Assembly: GCA_017990865.1 (NCBI GenBank) | Contig: JAGNNB010000007.1 | Span: 1 to 21,384, forward strand | Reading direction: 5' to 3' | From: Lysobacteraceae bacterium | GTDB lineage: Bacteria; Pseudomonadota; Gammaproteobacteria; Xanthomonadales; Xanthomonadaceae | Length of the DNA: 21,384 nt | Shown here: piece after piece, positions 8,238-15,734 of the stretch | Numbering within the stretch: the first letter of the stretch is position 1 | How the letters are laid out: each line of letters opens with the position of its first letter | The notes under the pieces: model-generated | The model's database searches: none | What the model was told of the DNA's origin: nothing | The model's input: the letters and a program-made list of their open reading frames with translations, nothing else | Position numbers and translations under genes: made by a program

Positions 8238-8252
8238 CCGCCGCGTCGGCGG
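8238..8252 (+). terminator. GC-rich hairpin after the secreted EEP gene, possible terminator
   Basis: CCGCCG (8238-8243) and CGGCGG (8247-8252) form a 6-bp stem with a 3-base loop, 52 bases after the stop. There is no T-run, so termination here is uncertain. The remaining bases up to 8350 contain no credible gene. Confidence 0.3.
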
Positions 8253-8318
8253 GTATCGCTATGCGCGACCAGCCATGAAGATCGTCGATGGCAGCGGGCG
8301 CTTTGCGGCGCAAGCGGC

Positions 8319-8324
8319 TAAAGT
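8319..8324 (+). promoter_or_regulatory. Possible -10 element of the KAS III operon
   Basis: TAAAGT lies 26 bases before ATG 8351 and would give a leader of about 20 bases. No convincing -35 sequence stands at 16-18 bases (the area reads GGGCGC). The operon promoter must lie in 8186-8350 unless transcription reads through from the EEP gene, so this is only the best visible candidate. Confidence 0.2.
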
Positions 8325-8350
8325 GCGCGCACTCCCAGACGCGCCCCGCC

Positions 8351-9364
8351 ATGCCATCGATTCGCCCCCGCCCGCTCCGCATTCTCGCCACCGGCGTTTC
8401 CACGCCCGTGCGATGGGTCGATAGCCGCGAACTCGATGCGCGTCTCGGTCTCGCGCCGGGCACGGTGCTCGCTCGCACCGGCGTGTCGCGGCGCGGCGTG
8501 GAACCCGAGCGCAACGCCGCCGAAGTCTCCGCGCAGGCCGCGCACGCGGCGCTCGCACGCGCGGGGCTGGGTTTGGATGATATCGACGCAGTGGTCTGCG
8601 CCAACGCCAGTCACGATCAAGCCATGCCCTGCAACGCCGCGCTGCTGCATCGCGCGCTCGGTTTGCGGGGCGTGCCCGCTTTCGACATCAACGCCAGTTG
8701 CATCGGATTTTTGATGGCCCTGGATCTGGTCGCATCGCTGCTGGCGAGCGGGCGTTATCGCCGCGTCCTGGTGACCTCATGCGATCTCGCCTCGCGCGCG
8801 CTCAACGCGAAGGATCTGGATACGTTCGGCCTGTTCGGCGACGGCGCTGCCGCCGCGGTATTGGAAGCTGCGAACGAGAACGACATCGACACGGTCGGCC
8901 CGGCCCTGCTCGCCGCGCGCTTCGAAACCTGGTCCGAAGCCGCGCACGCCTGCGAAATTCCCGGCGGCGGCTCGCGACTCACGCCGGATCGCTATCCGGG
9001 CGATTACCGCGAGGTTTGCACCTTCCGCATGGACGGCAAGCGTTTGTATCGCGCGGTCGCCGATCGCTTCGATCCGTTCGTCGCGGCCTTGCTGGCCGAT
9101 GCGGATCTTTCTCTCGACGCGATCGATCGCGTGATTCCGCATCAAGCGTCCGCGTTGGGCATGGCGCACGTGTTCCGTCGTCTCGCGGTACCGCGCGAAC
9201 GCATCGAAGACATCTTCGCCGAGCACGGTAATCAAGTCTCCGCCTCACTGCCGACCGCGCTGCACGCCGCGCTCGACAGCGGCCGGCTGCGTGCGGGCGA
9301 CACCGCGCTGCTGATCGGCACGGCAGCGGGCGTCACCCTCGGCGGCGCGGTGCTGCGGCTGTGA
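8351..9364 (+). CDS. Beta-ketoacyl synthase III (FabH/OleA/PqsD-type) condensing enzyme
   Basis: Thiolase-fold enzymes of this family load an acyl group from CoA or ACP onto a cysteine and condense it with a second acyl or malonyl unit. The 337-residue protein has the full KAS III triad: C117 in INASCIGF, H264 in IPHQAS and N294 in EHGNQVSAS. The N-terminal ARTGVSRRGV region (about 41-50) and the C-terminal GTAAGVTLGGAVLRL are typical. It differs from housekeeping FabH in context: it heads a glycosyltransferase operon instead of a fab cluster. It is more like the secondary-metabolism KAS III enzymes (OleA, PqsD, DarB classes), but I cannot assign it to one of them. The frame is open from 8288; ATG 8351 was chosen because it gives the usual N-terminus (PLRILATGVSTP). 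Its stop overlaps the GTG of the next gene. Confidence 0.9.
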   Translation: MPSIRPRPLRILATGVSTPVRWVDSRELDARLGLAPGTVLARTGVSRRGVEPERNAAEVSAQAAHAALARAGLGLDDIDAVVCANASHDQAMPCNAALLHRALGLRGVPAFDINASCIGFLMALDLVASLLASGRYRRVLVTSCDLASRALNAKDLDTFGLFGDGAAAAVLEAANENDIDTVGPALLAARFETWSEAAHACEIPGGGSRLTPDRYPGDYREVCTFRMDGKRLYRAVADRFDPFVAALLADADLSLDAIDRVIPHQASALGMAHVFRRLAVPRERIEDIFAEHGNQVSASLPTALHAALDSGRLRAGDTALLIGTAAGVTLGGAVLRL

Positions 9365-10311
9365 GCGGAACGCCCGACGCAGTCGCGAGTATGCGCGCGA
9401 CCGCGCAAGTCTTTCCGCGTGTGCGACTGGATGTGCTGCGCGTCGGTCATTGTCGGCATCCCGAATGCATGGCGGTTCGCGGCGGCGCATGGCGCGTGGC
9501 GGAATTTCCGAATTTGGTTGGATTGATTCGTCATCCTGCTGCGGGCGCGATCTTGTTCGACACCGGCTACGCCGAGCATTTTTTCCGCGCCACCGACGGT
9601 TTTCCCGAACGTTTCTATCGCTGGGCGACGCCGGTCTCGCTGCCGCCGGAAGAATGCCTGCAAGCGCAGCTCGCGCGACGCGGCATCGCGATGCACGAAG
9701 TGCGCGCGGTGTTCGCATCGCATCTGCACGGTGACCATATCGCCGGTTTGCGCGATCTACCGAACGTCGCGATCTGGTGCGGCGGCGATGCGCTGCGCTT
9801 GCTGCGCGACGGCGGCCGTATGCGCCTGCTGCGTCGCGCGTATCTGCCGACGCTGCTGCCGCAGGATTTCGAACGCCGGCATCGTCGGATCGAAGACGCG
9901 CCGCAGCGCGCATTGCCCGCGCGGTGGTCCGCGCTCGGCGCGGGTCACGATCTGATCGGCGACGGCAGCCTCTGGGCGGTGCCGTTGCCGGGGCATGCGC
10001 GCGGGCATTACGGTCTGCTGATGCGGCACGACGACGACCGCGAGTGGCTGCTGGTCGGCGATGCCGTGTGGCGACAGGGGGAAATCCGCGAACATCGACT
10101 ACCCGCGTTGCCGACGCGTTTATTGATCGACGATGCCGCTGCGCATCTCGACACGCGCGCACGCCTGCATCGCGTGTTCGCCGAAGCGCTGCGCGCGAAC
10201 GACGACGGCATCGCGCTGTTGCCCTCGCACTGCCCGCACAGCTACCGCGCGCTGCCTGCATCGATGCGCGAGACCGACGGCGACGCGCTCACGGAGCGTA
10301 ACGGCGCATGA
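9361..10311 (+). CDS. Metallo-beta-lactamase-fold hydrolase
   Basis: The 316-residue protein has the complete MBL metal-binding set: H121-L-H123-G-D125-H126, H212 in PLPGHARGH, D234 in LLVGDAVW and H290 in LPSHCPH. The layout resembles the lactonase/thioesterase branch (AHL lactonases, PqsE), so it should hydrolyse a thioester, lactone or similar ester. In this operon it may release or edit the product of the KAS III enzyme, as PqsE does in quinolone biosynthesis; that is inference by analogy. No signal peptide is seen. The GTG at 9361 forms a GTGA overlap with the stop of the KAS III gene, matching the other junctions of the operon. An in-frame ATG at 9391 is an alternative start and neither has a strong Shine-Dalgarno sequence. 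Confidence 0.88.
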   Translation: MSGTPDAVASMRATAQVFPRVRLDVLRVGHCRHPECMAVRGGAWRVAEFPNLVGLIRHPAAGAILFDTGYAEHFFRATDGFPERFYRWATPVSLPPEECLQAQLARRGIAMHEVRAVFASHLHGDHIAGLRDLPNVAIWCGGDALRLLRDGGRMRLLRRAYLPTLLPQDFERRHRRIEDAPQRALPARWSALGAGHDLIGDGSLWAVPLPGHARGHYGLLMRHDDDREWLLVGDAVWRQGEIREHRLPALPTRLLIDDAAAHLDTRARLHRVFAEALRANDDGIALLPSHCPHSYRALPASMRETDGDALTERNGA

Positions 10312-11273
10312 AGATTCTGATCACCGGCGCATCGGGCTTCGTCGGCGGACGATTTCTGCAGCGTTTTCGCGAGCGCGACGATGTCGAGCTTCTCGGCGTC
10401 GGACGACGTGCGCTCGACCTGCCCGACTATCGCTCGATCGATCTCTCGCAGCCGCAGGCGTTGGACGAGACCTTGAGCGCATTCGAACCCGATGTTCTCA
10501 TCCACGCTGCGGCTTTGGCTTCGCCGTTCGCGCCGCGACGCGAATATCTGCTTCACAACGTCGAAGCGACGAGACATACGCTGGAAAGCTGTCGCGCGCA
10601 CGGCGCGCCGAAATTCGTCTATATCTCGTCGAGTTCGGTGCACTACCGTCCTGAGGATCAGTTTGGCATTCGCGAAGACGACCCGATCGGCCCGACGTTC
10701 GCGAACGTGTACGCCGAAACCAAGGCCGCGGGCGAAACGCTGGTGCGCGATTACGCAGGCGCATGGACGATCCTGCGCCCGCGCGCGGTGTTCGGCCCTG
10801 GCGATACCGTGCTGTTCCCGCGCCTGCTGACGGCGGCGAAGCGCGGAAAATTGCCGCAGATCGTGCGCGATGGGCCGCCAGCGATGGGCGATCTGATCGG
10901 CGTGGACGCATTGACCGATTACATGCTGCGCGCCGCGCAACGACCGGAGGCAATCGGCGCGTTCAATCTCAGTCACGGCGAACCCGTCGCGATGCAGGAT
11001 TTCCTCGCCGAGGTTTTTCGTCGTTTGGATCTGCCGCCGCCCACCCGTCGCGTCGGCTATCGCACCGCGCATGCCGCCGCCTGCGCGGCGGAATGCCTAT
11101 GGACACTGCTGCCGCTGCGCGGCGAGCCGCCGGTCACGCGGTTCGGCGTGGATGTGCTGTGCTTCAGCAAAACCTTCGATATCGCCAAGGCGCGCGCGAT
11201 TCTTGGCGAACCTTCGCAAACGCTGGCGCAGGCGATCGACGCATTCGTCGTCTGGCAGCGCACGCAACCATGA
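10308..11273 (+). CDS. NAD(P)-dependent epimerase/dehydratase (extended SDR, 3-beta-HSD/OleD-like)
   Basis: The 321-residue protein begins directly with the Rossmann motif G7-A-S-G10-F-V-G13. It has the active-site serines in VYISSSSVH (108-110) and the Y135-x-x-x-K139 pair in VYAETKAAGE. LRPRAVFGPGD and DLIGVDALTDYMLRAA are typical of the extended SDR family that includes 3-beta-hydroxysteroid dehydrogenases and OleD. It could reduce the keto group of a beta-keto product made by the KAS III enzyme, giving a hydroxyl for glycosylation, or it could act on a nucleotide sugar. The 3-beta-HSD-like wording favours the first, but this is inference. ATG 10308 overlaps the preceding stop (ATGA). Confidence 0.88.
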   Translation: MKILITGASGFVGGRFLQRFRERDDVELLGVGRRALDLPDYRSIDLSQPQALDETLSAFEPDVLIHAAALASPFAPRREYLLHNVEATRHTLESCRAHGAPKFVYISSSSVHYRPEDQFGIREDDPIGPTFANVYAETKAAGETLVRDYAGAWTILRPRAVFGPGDTVLFPRLLTAAKRGKLPQIVRDGPPAMGDLIGVDALTDYMLRAAQRPEAIGAFNLSHGEPVAMQDFLAEVFRRLDLPPPTRRVGYRTAHAAACAAECLWTLLPLRGEPPVTRFGVDVLCFSKTFDIAKARAILGEPSQTLAQAIDAFVVWQRTQP

Positions 11274-11321
11274 GCCCGCGACGATGAACATTGAGGCGAA
11301 CGCGAGATGAGCGCGACGATG
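11270..11321 (+). other. Two overlapping micro-ORFs and a duplicated start region at the SDR-glycosyltransferase junction
   Basis: The 33-base gap between these genes is filled by two tiny frames linked by ATGA overlaps: ATG 11270 to TGA 11287 (MSPRR), then ATG 11284 to TGA 11310 (MNIEANAR). The last stop overlaps the glycosyltransferase ATG at 11307. The bases at 11270-11286 also closely match 11307-11321: ATGAGC, then CC in the first copy only, then GCGACGATG. This suggests that a short duplication of the original gene start moved the functional start downstream. The micro-ORFs may carry translational coupling across the gap or may be a by-product of the duplication. Confidence 0.55.
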
Positions 11322-12581
11322 TCGGAGTGGTTTCAGTTATTGCATGATTTCTCGTGGTGGCCCGCATGCGCGGCCGCGCTGTGGCCCGCGTGGGAACTGT
11401 GGCGCCAAACCCGCGCATGGCGTGCGCTGCGCGCGATGCCGGCGGCGCCCGTGCGCGCCGCGACTGCGACGCCCGCCACGCGCGATGCCGATGCCCCAGA
11501 CCATGCCTTGTCGTTCGCTGGCGTCGATGTGCTGCTGCCGATCCGCAGCGGCGATGTCGGTCTCGGCGAAGCGCTCGCGGCATCTCTGCGCGCGCTCGGC
11601 GCACGCGGTGCGCGTTTGCATTGGCTGATCGATGAAGACGATATCGTCGCCGGCAATGTCGTTCGCTCGTTGTTGAAGAAGCATTCGTCGCTCGCGCCGC
11701 ATGTGGCGGTCAGCATGCATCCTTCGTGTCCCTCCGGCGTCAACCCGAAACTGTTCAAACTCGACCGCGCGCTCGCCCATTGCGCGGGCGACACGGTGCT
11801 GATTCTGGACGACGACGCGCATCTGCCGCCGGCGACGCTCGAGGCCATGTTGGCCGCGCTCGGCGGCGACCACGACGCATCGCCTGTCGTCGCGACCGCC
11901 TTGCCGGCGTACCTGCCCGCGCACGGGCTCGGCGCGCGATTGCTGGCGCGCTTCGTCAACGACAACGCCGCGCTGACGTATCTGCCGCCGCGACTCACGG
12001 GCGGCGCACCGACGCTCAACGGCATGTGCTGGGCGATGCGACGGGATGCGTTGCTGCGCATCGGCGGTTTCGCGCCGTGGTTGCGCCATCTCACCGACGA
12101 TCTGGCGATGGCGCAGGCCGTGCTGCGCGCGGGCGGTCGCATCGAACAGCGCAACGAGCCGGTGTGGATGCGCACCGCATTGCCAGATTTTTCCGCGTAT
12201 CGCCGACAAATGCATCGCTGGATGCTGTTCGCGCTGTTGCTGTTGCGCAGTCAGCCGTGGAGGATGCGTCTGCGCATTCTGTTCTGGCACGGCCTGCCGA
12301 TGTTGCTGCCGCTGTTCGCGCTGGTCGTGTTCGCATATGCGCCCTCGTGGCTCGGCGCCGCGGCGCTCGCGCTCGGCGCGACTGTGCATGTTCTGGGGCG
12401 CAAGCGCCTGCAGCGCGCCTGTGCAGGCGCAGCGACCGCGAAAGCCGAACCGTTGCTGTCGCTGGCTTCGGCTTTGCTGTTGCCCGTGCATGCGCTGCAT
12501 GCGATGGTCGATCGACGCATCCAATGGCGGACGCATCGGTATCGCGTCTACGCCAACGACCGCTTCGTGGATTGCGAATGA
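11307..12581 (+). CDS. GT21/GT2-type membrane glycosyltransferase (ceramide glucosyltransferase-like)
   Basis: The 424-residue protein shows the processive-type GT-A signature of ceramide glucosyltransferases: D168-D-D170 in LILDDDAHLPP, D264-D265 in HLTDDLAMAQ, and Q301-x-x-R304-W305 in YRRQMHRWML. The C-terminus has hydrophobic segments at about 325-345 and 347-364, another at about 383-402, and ends with IQWRTHRYRV, a pattern seen in the ceramide glucosyltransferase family. An N-terminal hydrophobic stretch lies at about 16-30. It should transfer a sugar from a nucleotide donor to a lipid acceptor at the inner membrane face. The acceptor may be the lipid made by the upstream enzymes rather than ceramide. 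ATG 11307 has GAGG at 11293-11296; ATG 11319 is a possible alternative. Its stop overlaps the next start by ATGA. Confidence 0.87.
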   Translation: MSATMSEWFQLLHDFSWWPACAAALWPAWELWRQTRAWRALRAMPAAPVRAATATPATRDADAPDHALSFAGVDVLLPIRSGDVGLGEALAASLRALGARGARLHWLIDEDDIVAGNVVRSLLKKHSSLAPHVAVSMHPSCPSGVNPKLFKLDRALAHCAGDTVLILDDDAHLPPATLEAMLAALGGDHDASPVVATALPAYLPAHGLGARLLARFVNDNAALTYLPPRLTGGAPTLNGMCWAMRRDALLRIGGFAPWLRHLTDDLAMAQAVLRAGGRIEQRNEPVWMRTALPDFSAYRRQMHRWMLFALLLLRSQPWRMRLRILFWHGLPMLLPLFALVVFAYAPSWLGAAALALGATVHVLGRKRLQRACAGAATAKAEPLLSLASALLLPVHALHAMVDRRIQWRTHRYRVYANDRFVDCE

Positions 12582-13273
12582 GCGAACCGTCGTCCGAATC
12601 GTCGGTGCCGTCGCGCGCGGAAGCGCCGCGCATCGCGTTTCTGACCGGCCGCAGCGACCCCGACCGTTGCGCGTTGTCGCCGCTGCAGCGGGCTGTGCTG
12701 GATGCGCTGGCAACCGATCTGCTGGGTATGAATGCGGCGGACCTGCATCTTGATCCGCTGAATTTTCCGTGGTGCGAGAGCATCTACGAGAGAGTCGGCG
12801 AAAATGACTGCGAAACGGACCGCGCCTGGCGCGACACGCCGCTGCTCCGCGCGAGCCTCGCCAACGGCCGGCAGTATCTTGCGGCGCGGCGCGGCGATTT
12901 CGCCGATCTGCCGCAAACCGTCGTCGCGCAAGCGCGCGAGTGTCTGCGCAAGCCGCCGCGTTCGCTGCTGCTGGTCGGCAGTTGCGGTTTGAGCTTGCTC
13001 GATGCGCTGATCGCGCCGTTCGACGACGCGCAACGCGCGCGTCTGCGCATCGTGGCGTACGGCGGCGTCGGCCCGCGTTGGCCGCGCGGCGTCGAAGGGG
13101 CGCAACTGCGCGGTCGTCGCGACCGTATCGCCGCATGGTTCGGTCCGAACGACGGCCCATCGCCGCGCATCATCGATTGCGGCCATATGGATTATCTCGA
13201 GCGCAGTGCCGCGCGCGACGCGGTGCTGGATGCCGTGCGCACGTTATGGCCTTGGTTGCGAGGCGACGCATGA
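12578..13273 (+). CDS. Uncharacterised protein of a glycosyltransferase operon, weakly alpha/beta-hydrolase-like
   Basis: I do not recognise the family of this 231-residue protein. Visible features are RIAFLTGRSDPDRCALSPLQ near the N-terminus (18-37), then a beta-strand/turn SLLLVGSCGLSLLDAL (129-144) with S135, and a C-terminal RIIDCGHMDYLERSAARDAVLDAVRTLW stretch with D200 and H203. Strand-turn-helix around a serine, followed late in the protein by GHMDYL and a helix, is reminiscent of the nucleophile elbow and catalytic histidine of alpha/beta hydrolases, although the elbow is GSCG and not a strict GxSxG. No signal peptide or membrane segment is seen. The gene is real: ATGA overlaps join it on both sides to glycosyltransferase genes. 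The much longer open frame upstream in the same phase is the shadow of the GT21-like gene. A hydrolase or esterase role in the pathway is a guess. Confidence 0.8.
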   Translation: MSEPSSESSVPSRAEAPRIAFLTGRSDPDRCALSPLQRAVLDALATDLLGMNAADLHLDPLNFPWCESIYERVGENDCETDRAWRDTPLLRASLANGRQYLAARRGDFADLPQTVVAQARECLRKPPRSLLLVGSCGLSLLDALIAPFDDAQRARLRIVAYGGVGPRWPRGVEGAQLRGRRDRIAAWFGPNDGPSPRIIDCGHMDYLERSAARDAVLDAVRTLWPWLRGDA

Positions 13274-14568
13274 ACGCGACCGATGCGTTTGAGCGAACCG
13301 CGCATGCGAGCGACACGAAGCCGCGCATCGATCTGTTGGCGCCACCGTTCGCCGGGCACTTGCATCCGATCCTCGCCATCGGCCGCGCTTTGCGCGAGAT
13401 CGCCGATGTCGAAGTGGTCAGCACCGAAGGCGCGCAAGCGCGTATCCGCGCCGCGAGTTTGCGCGGCGTCGCGCTGGTGCCCGGTGCCGATGTCGCGCTG
13501 CGCGCGCTCACCGATCCGCCGTACGCCGTCGGCGCGAACCCGCTGCGTCTGCACGCGCAATTCCAACAGGCGATGCGCCTGCAGGCCGCGTTCGCCGCCG
13601 CGCTCGATGCGCGTTACCGCACGCAGCGCGCCGATTTGTTGATCGCCGATTTCACGCTGATCGTCGCCGGACCCATCGCCGCGCGCTACGGCATGCCGTG
13701 GTGGACCAGCCATCCCTCGCCCTGCGTGATCGAAGCGCCGGGCGGGCCACCGGCGTATCTCGGCGGATGGACGCCGGGCCGCAGCGCGTTCGGTCGCGCG
13801 CGCGATGCGTGCGCGGCGCAAGCGGTGCGAGCGTTCAAACGCGGTGTGCATCGGCTGCATCGACGCGCGCTGTCCGAACTCGGGCTCGATCGCGTCTATC
13901 GCGCCGACGGCAGTGAAACGGCGTATTCGTCGGAATGCGTGCTCGCGCTGGGCCTGCGCGAACTCGAATTCGAGCGGCGTTGGCCCGACTCCGTGCGCTT
14001 CGTCGGGCCGATGCTGTGGAGCCCGCCGGATCGCGGCGCGCCGCCGCCCGCGCCGGGCGATGCGCCGCAAGTGTTGGCGACGTTGGGCACGCATTTGGGT
14101 TGGGCGAAAGACGGCCTCGCGCAACGTTTGCGCGATATCGCACAGCGCAATACGCAATGGCGACTGCATTTCAGCGACGGCCGACACGAGACCGACGCAC
14201 CGATGGGCGCGGAAACGGCGACGCACGACGCGCTGCATCGTCATTCCTGGGTGGACTATCCGAGCTGGATTCCTACGATGTCGGCCGTGCTGCATCACGG
14301 CGGCGCGGGCGTGATGTGGGAATGTCTGCGCGCGGGCGTTCCGGCCCTGGTGCTTCCGCAGGACTACGACCAATTCGATCATGCCGCGCGCTTGGAGGCG
14401 GCGGGCGTCGCGATTCGCTTGCGCGATCCGCGCGAGATCGAGCCCGCGCTCGAACGCGTGTTGAGCGGAAATGCCGGTTTACGGCCCGATCGCTTCGTCG
14501 AATCGTTGCGCCCCGGTGCGGCCGAGGCGCACGTGGTCGCCGCTGTGCGTCGGCGATTTGGTTTGTAA
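13270..14568 (+). CDS. GT1-family glycosyltransferase (UDPGT/MGT-like)
   Basis: The 432-residue protein has the GT-B plan of family 1 glycosyltransferases. The N-terminal acceptor domain starts with IDLLAPPFAGHLHPILAIG, where H30 is the likely catalytic base. The C-terminal donor domain carries the UDPGT/MGT signature: H342-H-G-G345-x-G347, P363 and D367-Q368 in VLPQDYDQFDHA. Members transfer sugars to small hydrophobic aglycones such as macrolides, sterols, carotenoids or rhamnolipid precursors. It is probably cytosolic or membrane-peripheral. As the last gene of the six-gene operon it would add a sugar to the product or to the first sugar placed by the GT21-like enzyme. ATG 13270 overlaps the previous stop (ATGA). 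It ends 29 bases before the end of the convergent minus-strand gene. Confidence 0.9.
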   Translation: MNATDAFERTAHASDTKPRIDLLAPPFAGHLHPILAIGRALREIADVEVVSTEGAQARIRAASLRGVALVPGADVALRALTDPPYAVGANPLRLHAQFQQAMRLQAAFAAALDARYRTQRADLLIADFTLIVAGPIAARYGMPWWTSHPSPCVIEAPGGPPAYLGGWTPGRSAFGRARDACAAQAVRAFKRGVHRLHRRALSELGLDRVYRADGSETAYSSECVLALGLRELEFERRWPDSVRFVGPMLWSPPDRGAPPPAPGDAPQVLATLGTHLGWAKDGLAQRLRDIAQRNTQWRLHFSDGRHETDAPMGAETATHDALHRHSWVDYPSWIPTMSAVLHHGGAGVMWECLRAGVPALVLPQDYDQFDHAARLEAAGVAIRLRDPREIEPALERVLSGNAGLRPDRFVESLRPGAAEAHVVAAVRRRFGL

Positions 14569-14597
14569 GACGTTGTCGCCGCTTTGGTGCGATGCAT

Positions 14598-15734
14598 TCA
14601 AAGTTGCCGCCGCACCATCATCGGAAATACGATGCCGCGCAACACGGATGCGAGCGTATTCACGGCTGCGCGCCGGAAAACAGGCAAGTGCGCCGTGTAC
14701 ACCGCCATCGACTCGACAACCGCCCTCGCGCCACGCGCGCGCTTGAAATCCGCAGCCCCGGCCGAGCCGTTGAAACGCAGGCCGGCCTCCATCGCAAGGC
14801 TGCGCGCGAGCAAAGACGCGATTCGATACAAGCCGAGCGACCGCGCGCATGACGTGTCGTAACCGAGGATCGGCGCCGTCGCGACGCCGTCCCGCACAAA
14901 AATCCCGCCGACCGCCAAAATGCGCCCATCGCCAGCGCGCGCAACGCGGTAGCGCACCGCACCTGCCGCATGCGTCATGCGAATATAGTCCGGCGTGAAC
15001 CGCGGGTTCAGCGACGAATATTTGTCGATGTAAAGCTGACGATAGAGATCCGCGATCCGCTTCGCGTCGTCCGCAGACAACATCGTCGGCGTCTCGGCAT
15101 GCAATCCGCTTCGACGCAACGTTTTGAAATCGTTGCGAACGCTCGTTCGCGGCAGCCAGTCGCGCGAAAGATCGTCGACGACCCAGATTTGTCGACTCGG
15201 CAACAACACCCAGCCATCCGCGTTCAACGCGGACGCCAGCTCGGGCGCTGACCACGTATCGATCGAGCGGATCGCGATCAAATGGTCGGGGTATGTTTCG
15301 ATCAAATATTCGCGTATCGACGTGAGATTCTCACCCCGCCAATCGCCATGCAGATTCGTGGACAGCAGCCAGTTGTCAAGATGCACGATGCGATTGATCC
15401 TGGCGGCGCGAAGCAGCGCATCGAACGGCCGGATCGCCATGGACAACAGCGGTCGCAACGCGCCGGTATCGACCAACTCCAATTCCTCGCGCGCATACAG
15501 CACATAGGCGCTATGCGGCTGGCATACGTAACTGTCGCCGATGTCGCCATCGTCGATGGTGAGCGGAAAAACCCGATCGCCCATCCGCAACGCGCGCCAG
15601 TGCGTGCGCACGTTCGCGACCATCCTTTCGACGCCGGCGCCCGCGATGCCATCGATGTAGCGACGCTCCATGTCGCGATCTTCCGGCCAAGCATCCGCGG
15701 GAGGATCGAGCGGATCGAACACCAACGGCGTCAT
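14598..15734 (-). CDS. GNAT-superfamily acyltransferase (FemAB/CelD-like)
   Basis: The 378-residue protein has a distinctive C-terminal GNAT-like half (about 198-350). This includes VRNDFKTLRRSGL, DLYRQLYIDKYSSLNPRF, AVGGIFVRDGVATAPILGYD and the ending NGSAGAADFKRARGA, in which a G-x-x-x-F-K pattern close to the end is typical of CelD/FemX-like (BioF2-like) acyltransferases. The N-terminal about 195 residues do not match anything I can name. The family transfers acyl or aminoacyl groups to amines. The start ATG (15734-15732) overlaps the stop of the upstream ATP-grasp gene as ATGA, so the two are translationally coupled. An in-frame ATG at 15755 is an alternative. Base composition is lower in G+C than the facing operon (30 of 60 bases in 15301-15360), which hints at acquisition. 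The substrate is unknown. Confidence 0.75.
   Translation of the reverse strand: MTPLVFDPLDPPADAWPEDRDMERRYIDGIAGAGVERMVANVRTHWRALRMGDRVFPLTIDDGDIGDSYVCQPHSAYVLYAREELELVDTGALRPLLSMAIRPFDALLRAARINRIVHLDNWLLSTNLHGDWRGENLTSIREYLIETYPDHLIAIRSIDTWSAPELASALNADGWVLLPSRQIWVVDDLSRDWLPRTSVRNDFKTLRRSGLHAETPTMLSADDAKRIADLYRQLYIDKYSSLNPRFTPDYIRMTHAAGAVRYRVARAGDGRILAVGGIFVRDGVATAPILGYDTSCARSLGLYRIASLLARSLAMEAGLRFNGSAGAADFKRARGARAVVESMAVYTAHLPVFRRAAVNTLASVLRGIVFPMMVRRQL

Noticed and set aside
8351..11273. Assignment of the operon as an OleABCD olefin cluster
   Set aside because: The KAS III and SDR could recall OleA and OleD, but no AMP-dependent ligase (OleC) is present, no clear OleB is seen, and two glycosyltransferases do not belong to that pathway.
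11726..12577. An N-terminal extension of the 231-residue operon protein to 515 residues
   Set aside because: This part is out of phase with, and fully inside, the GT21-like gene and is Arg/Ala-rich. The ATGA overlap at 12578 marks the true start.
14584..14862. A 92-residue plus-strand open frame beyond the GT1 gene
   Set aside because: It is antisense to the acyltransferase C-terminus, whose GNAT-like motifs support the minus strand.
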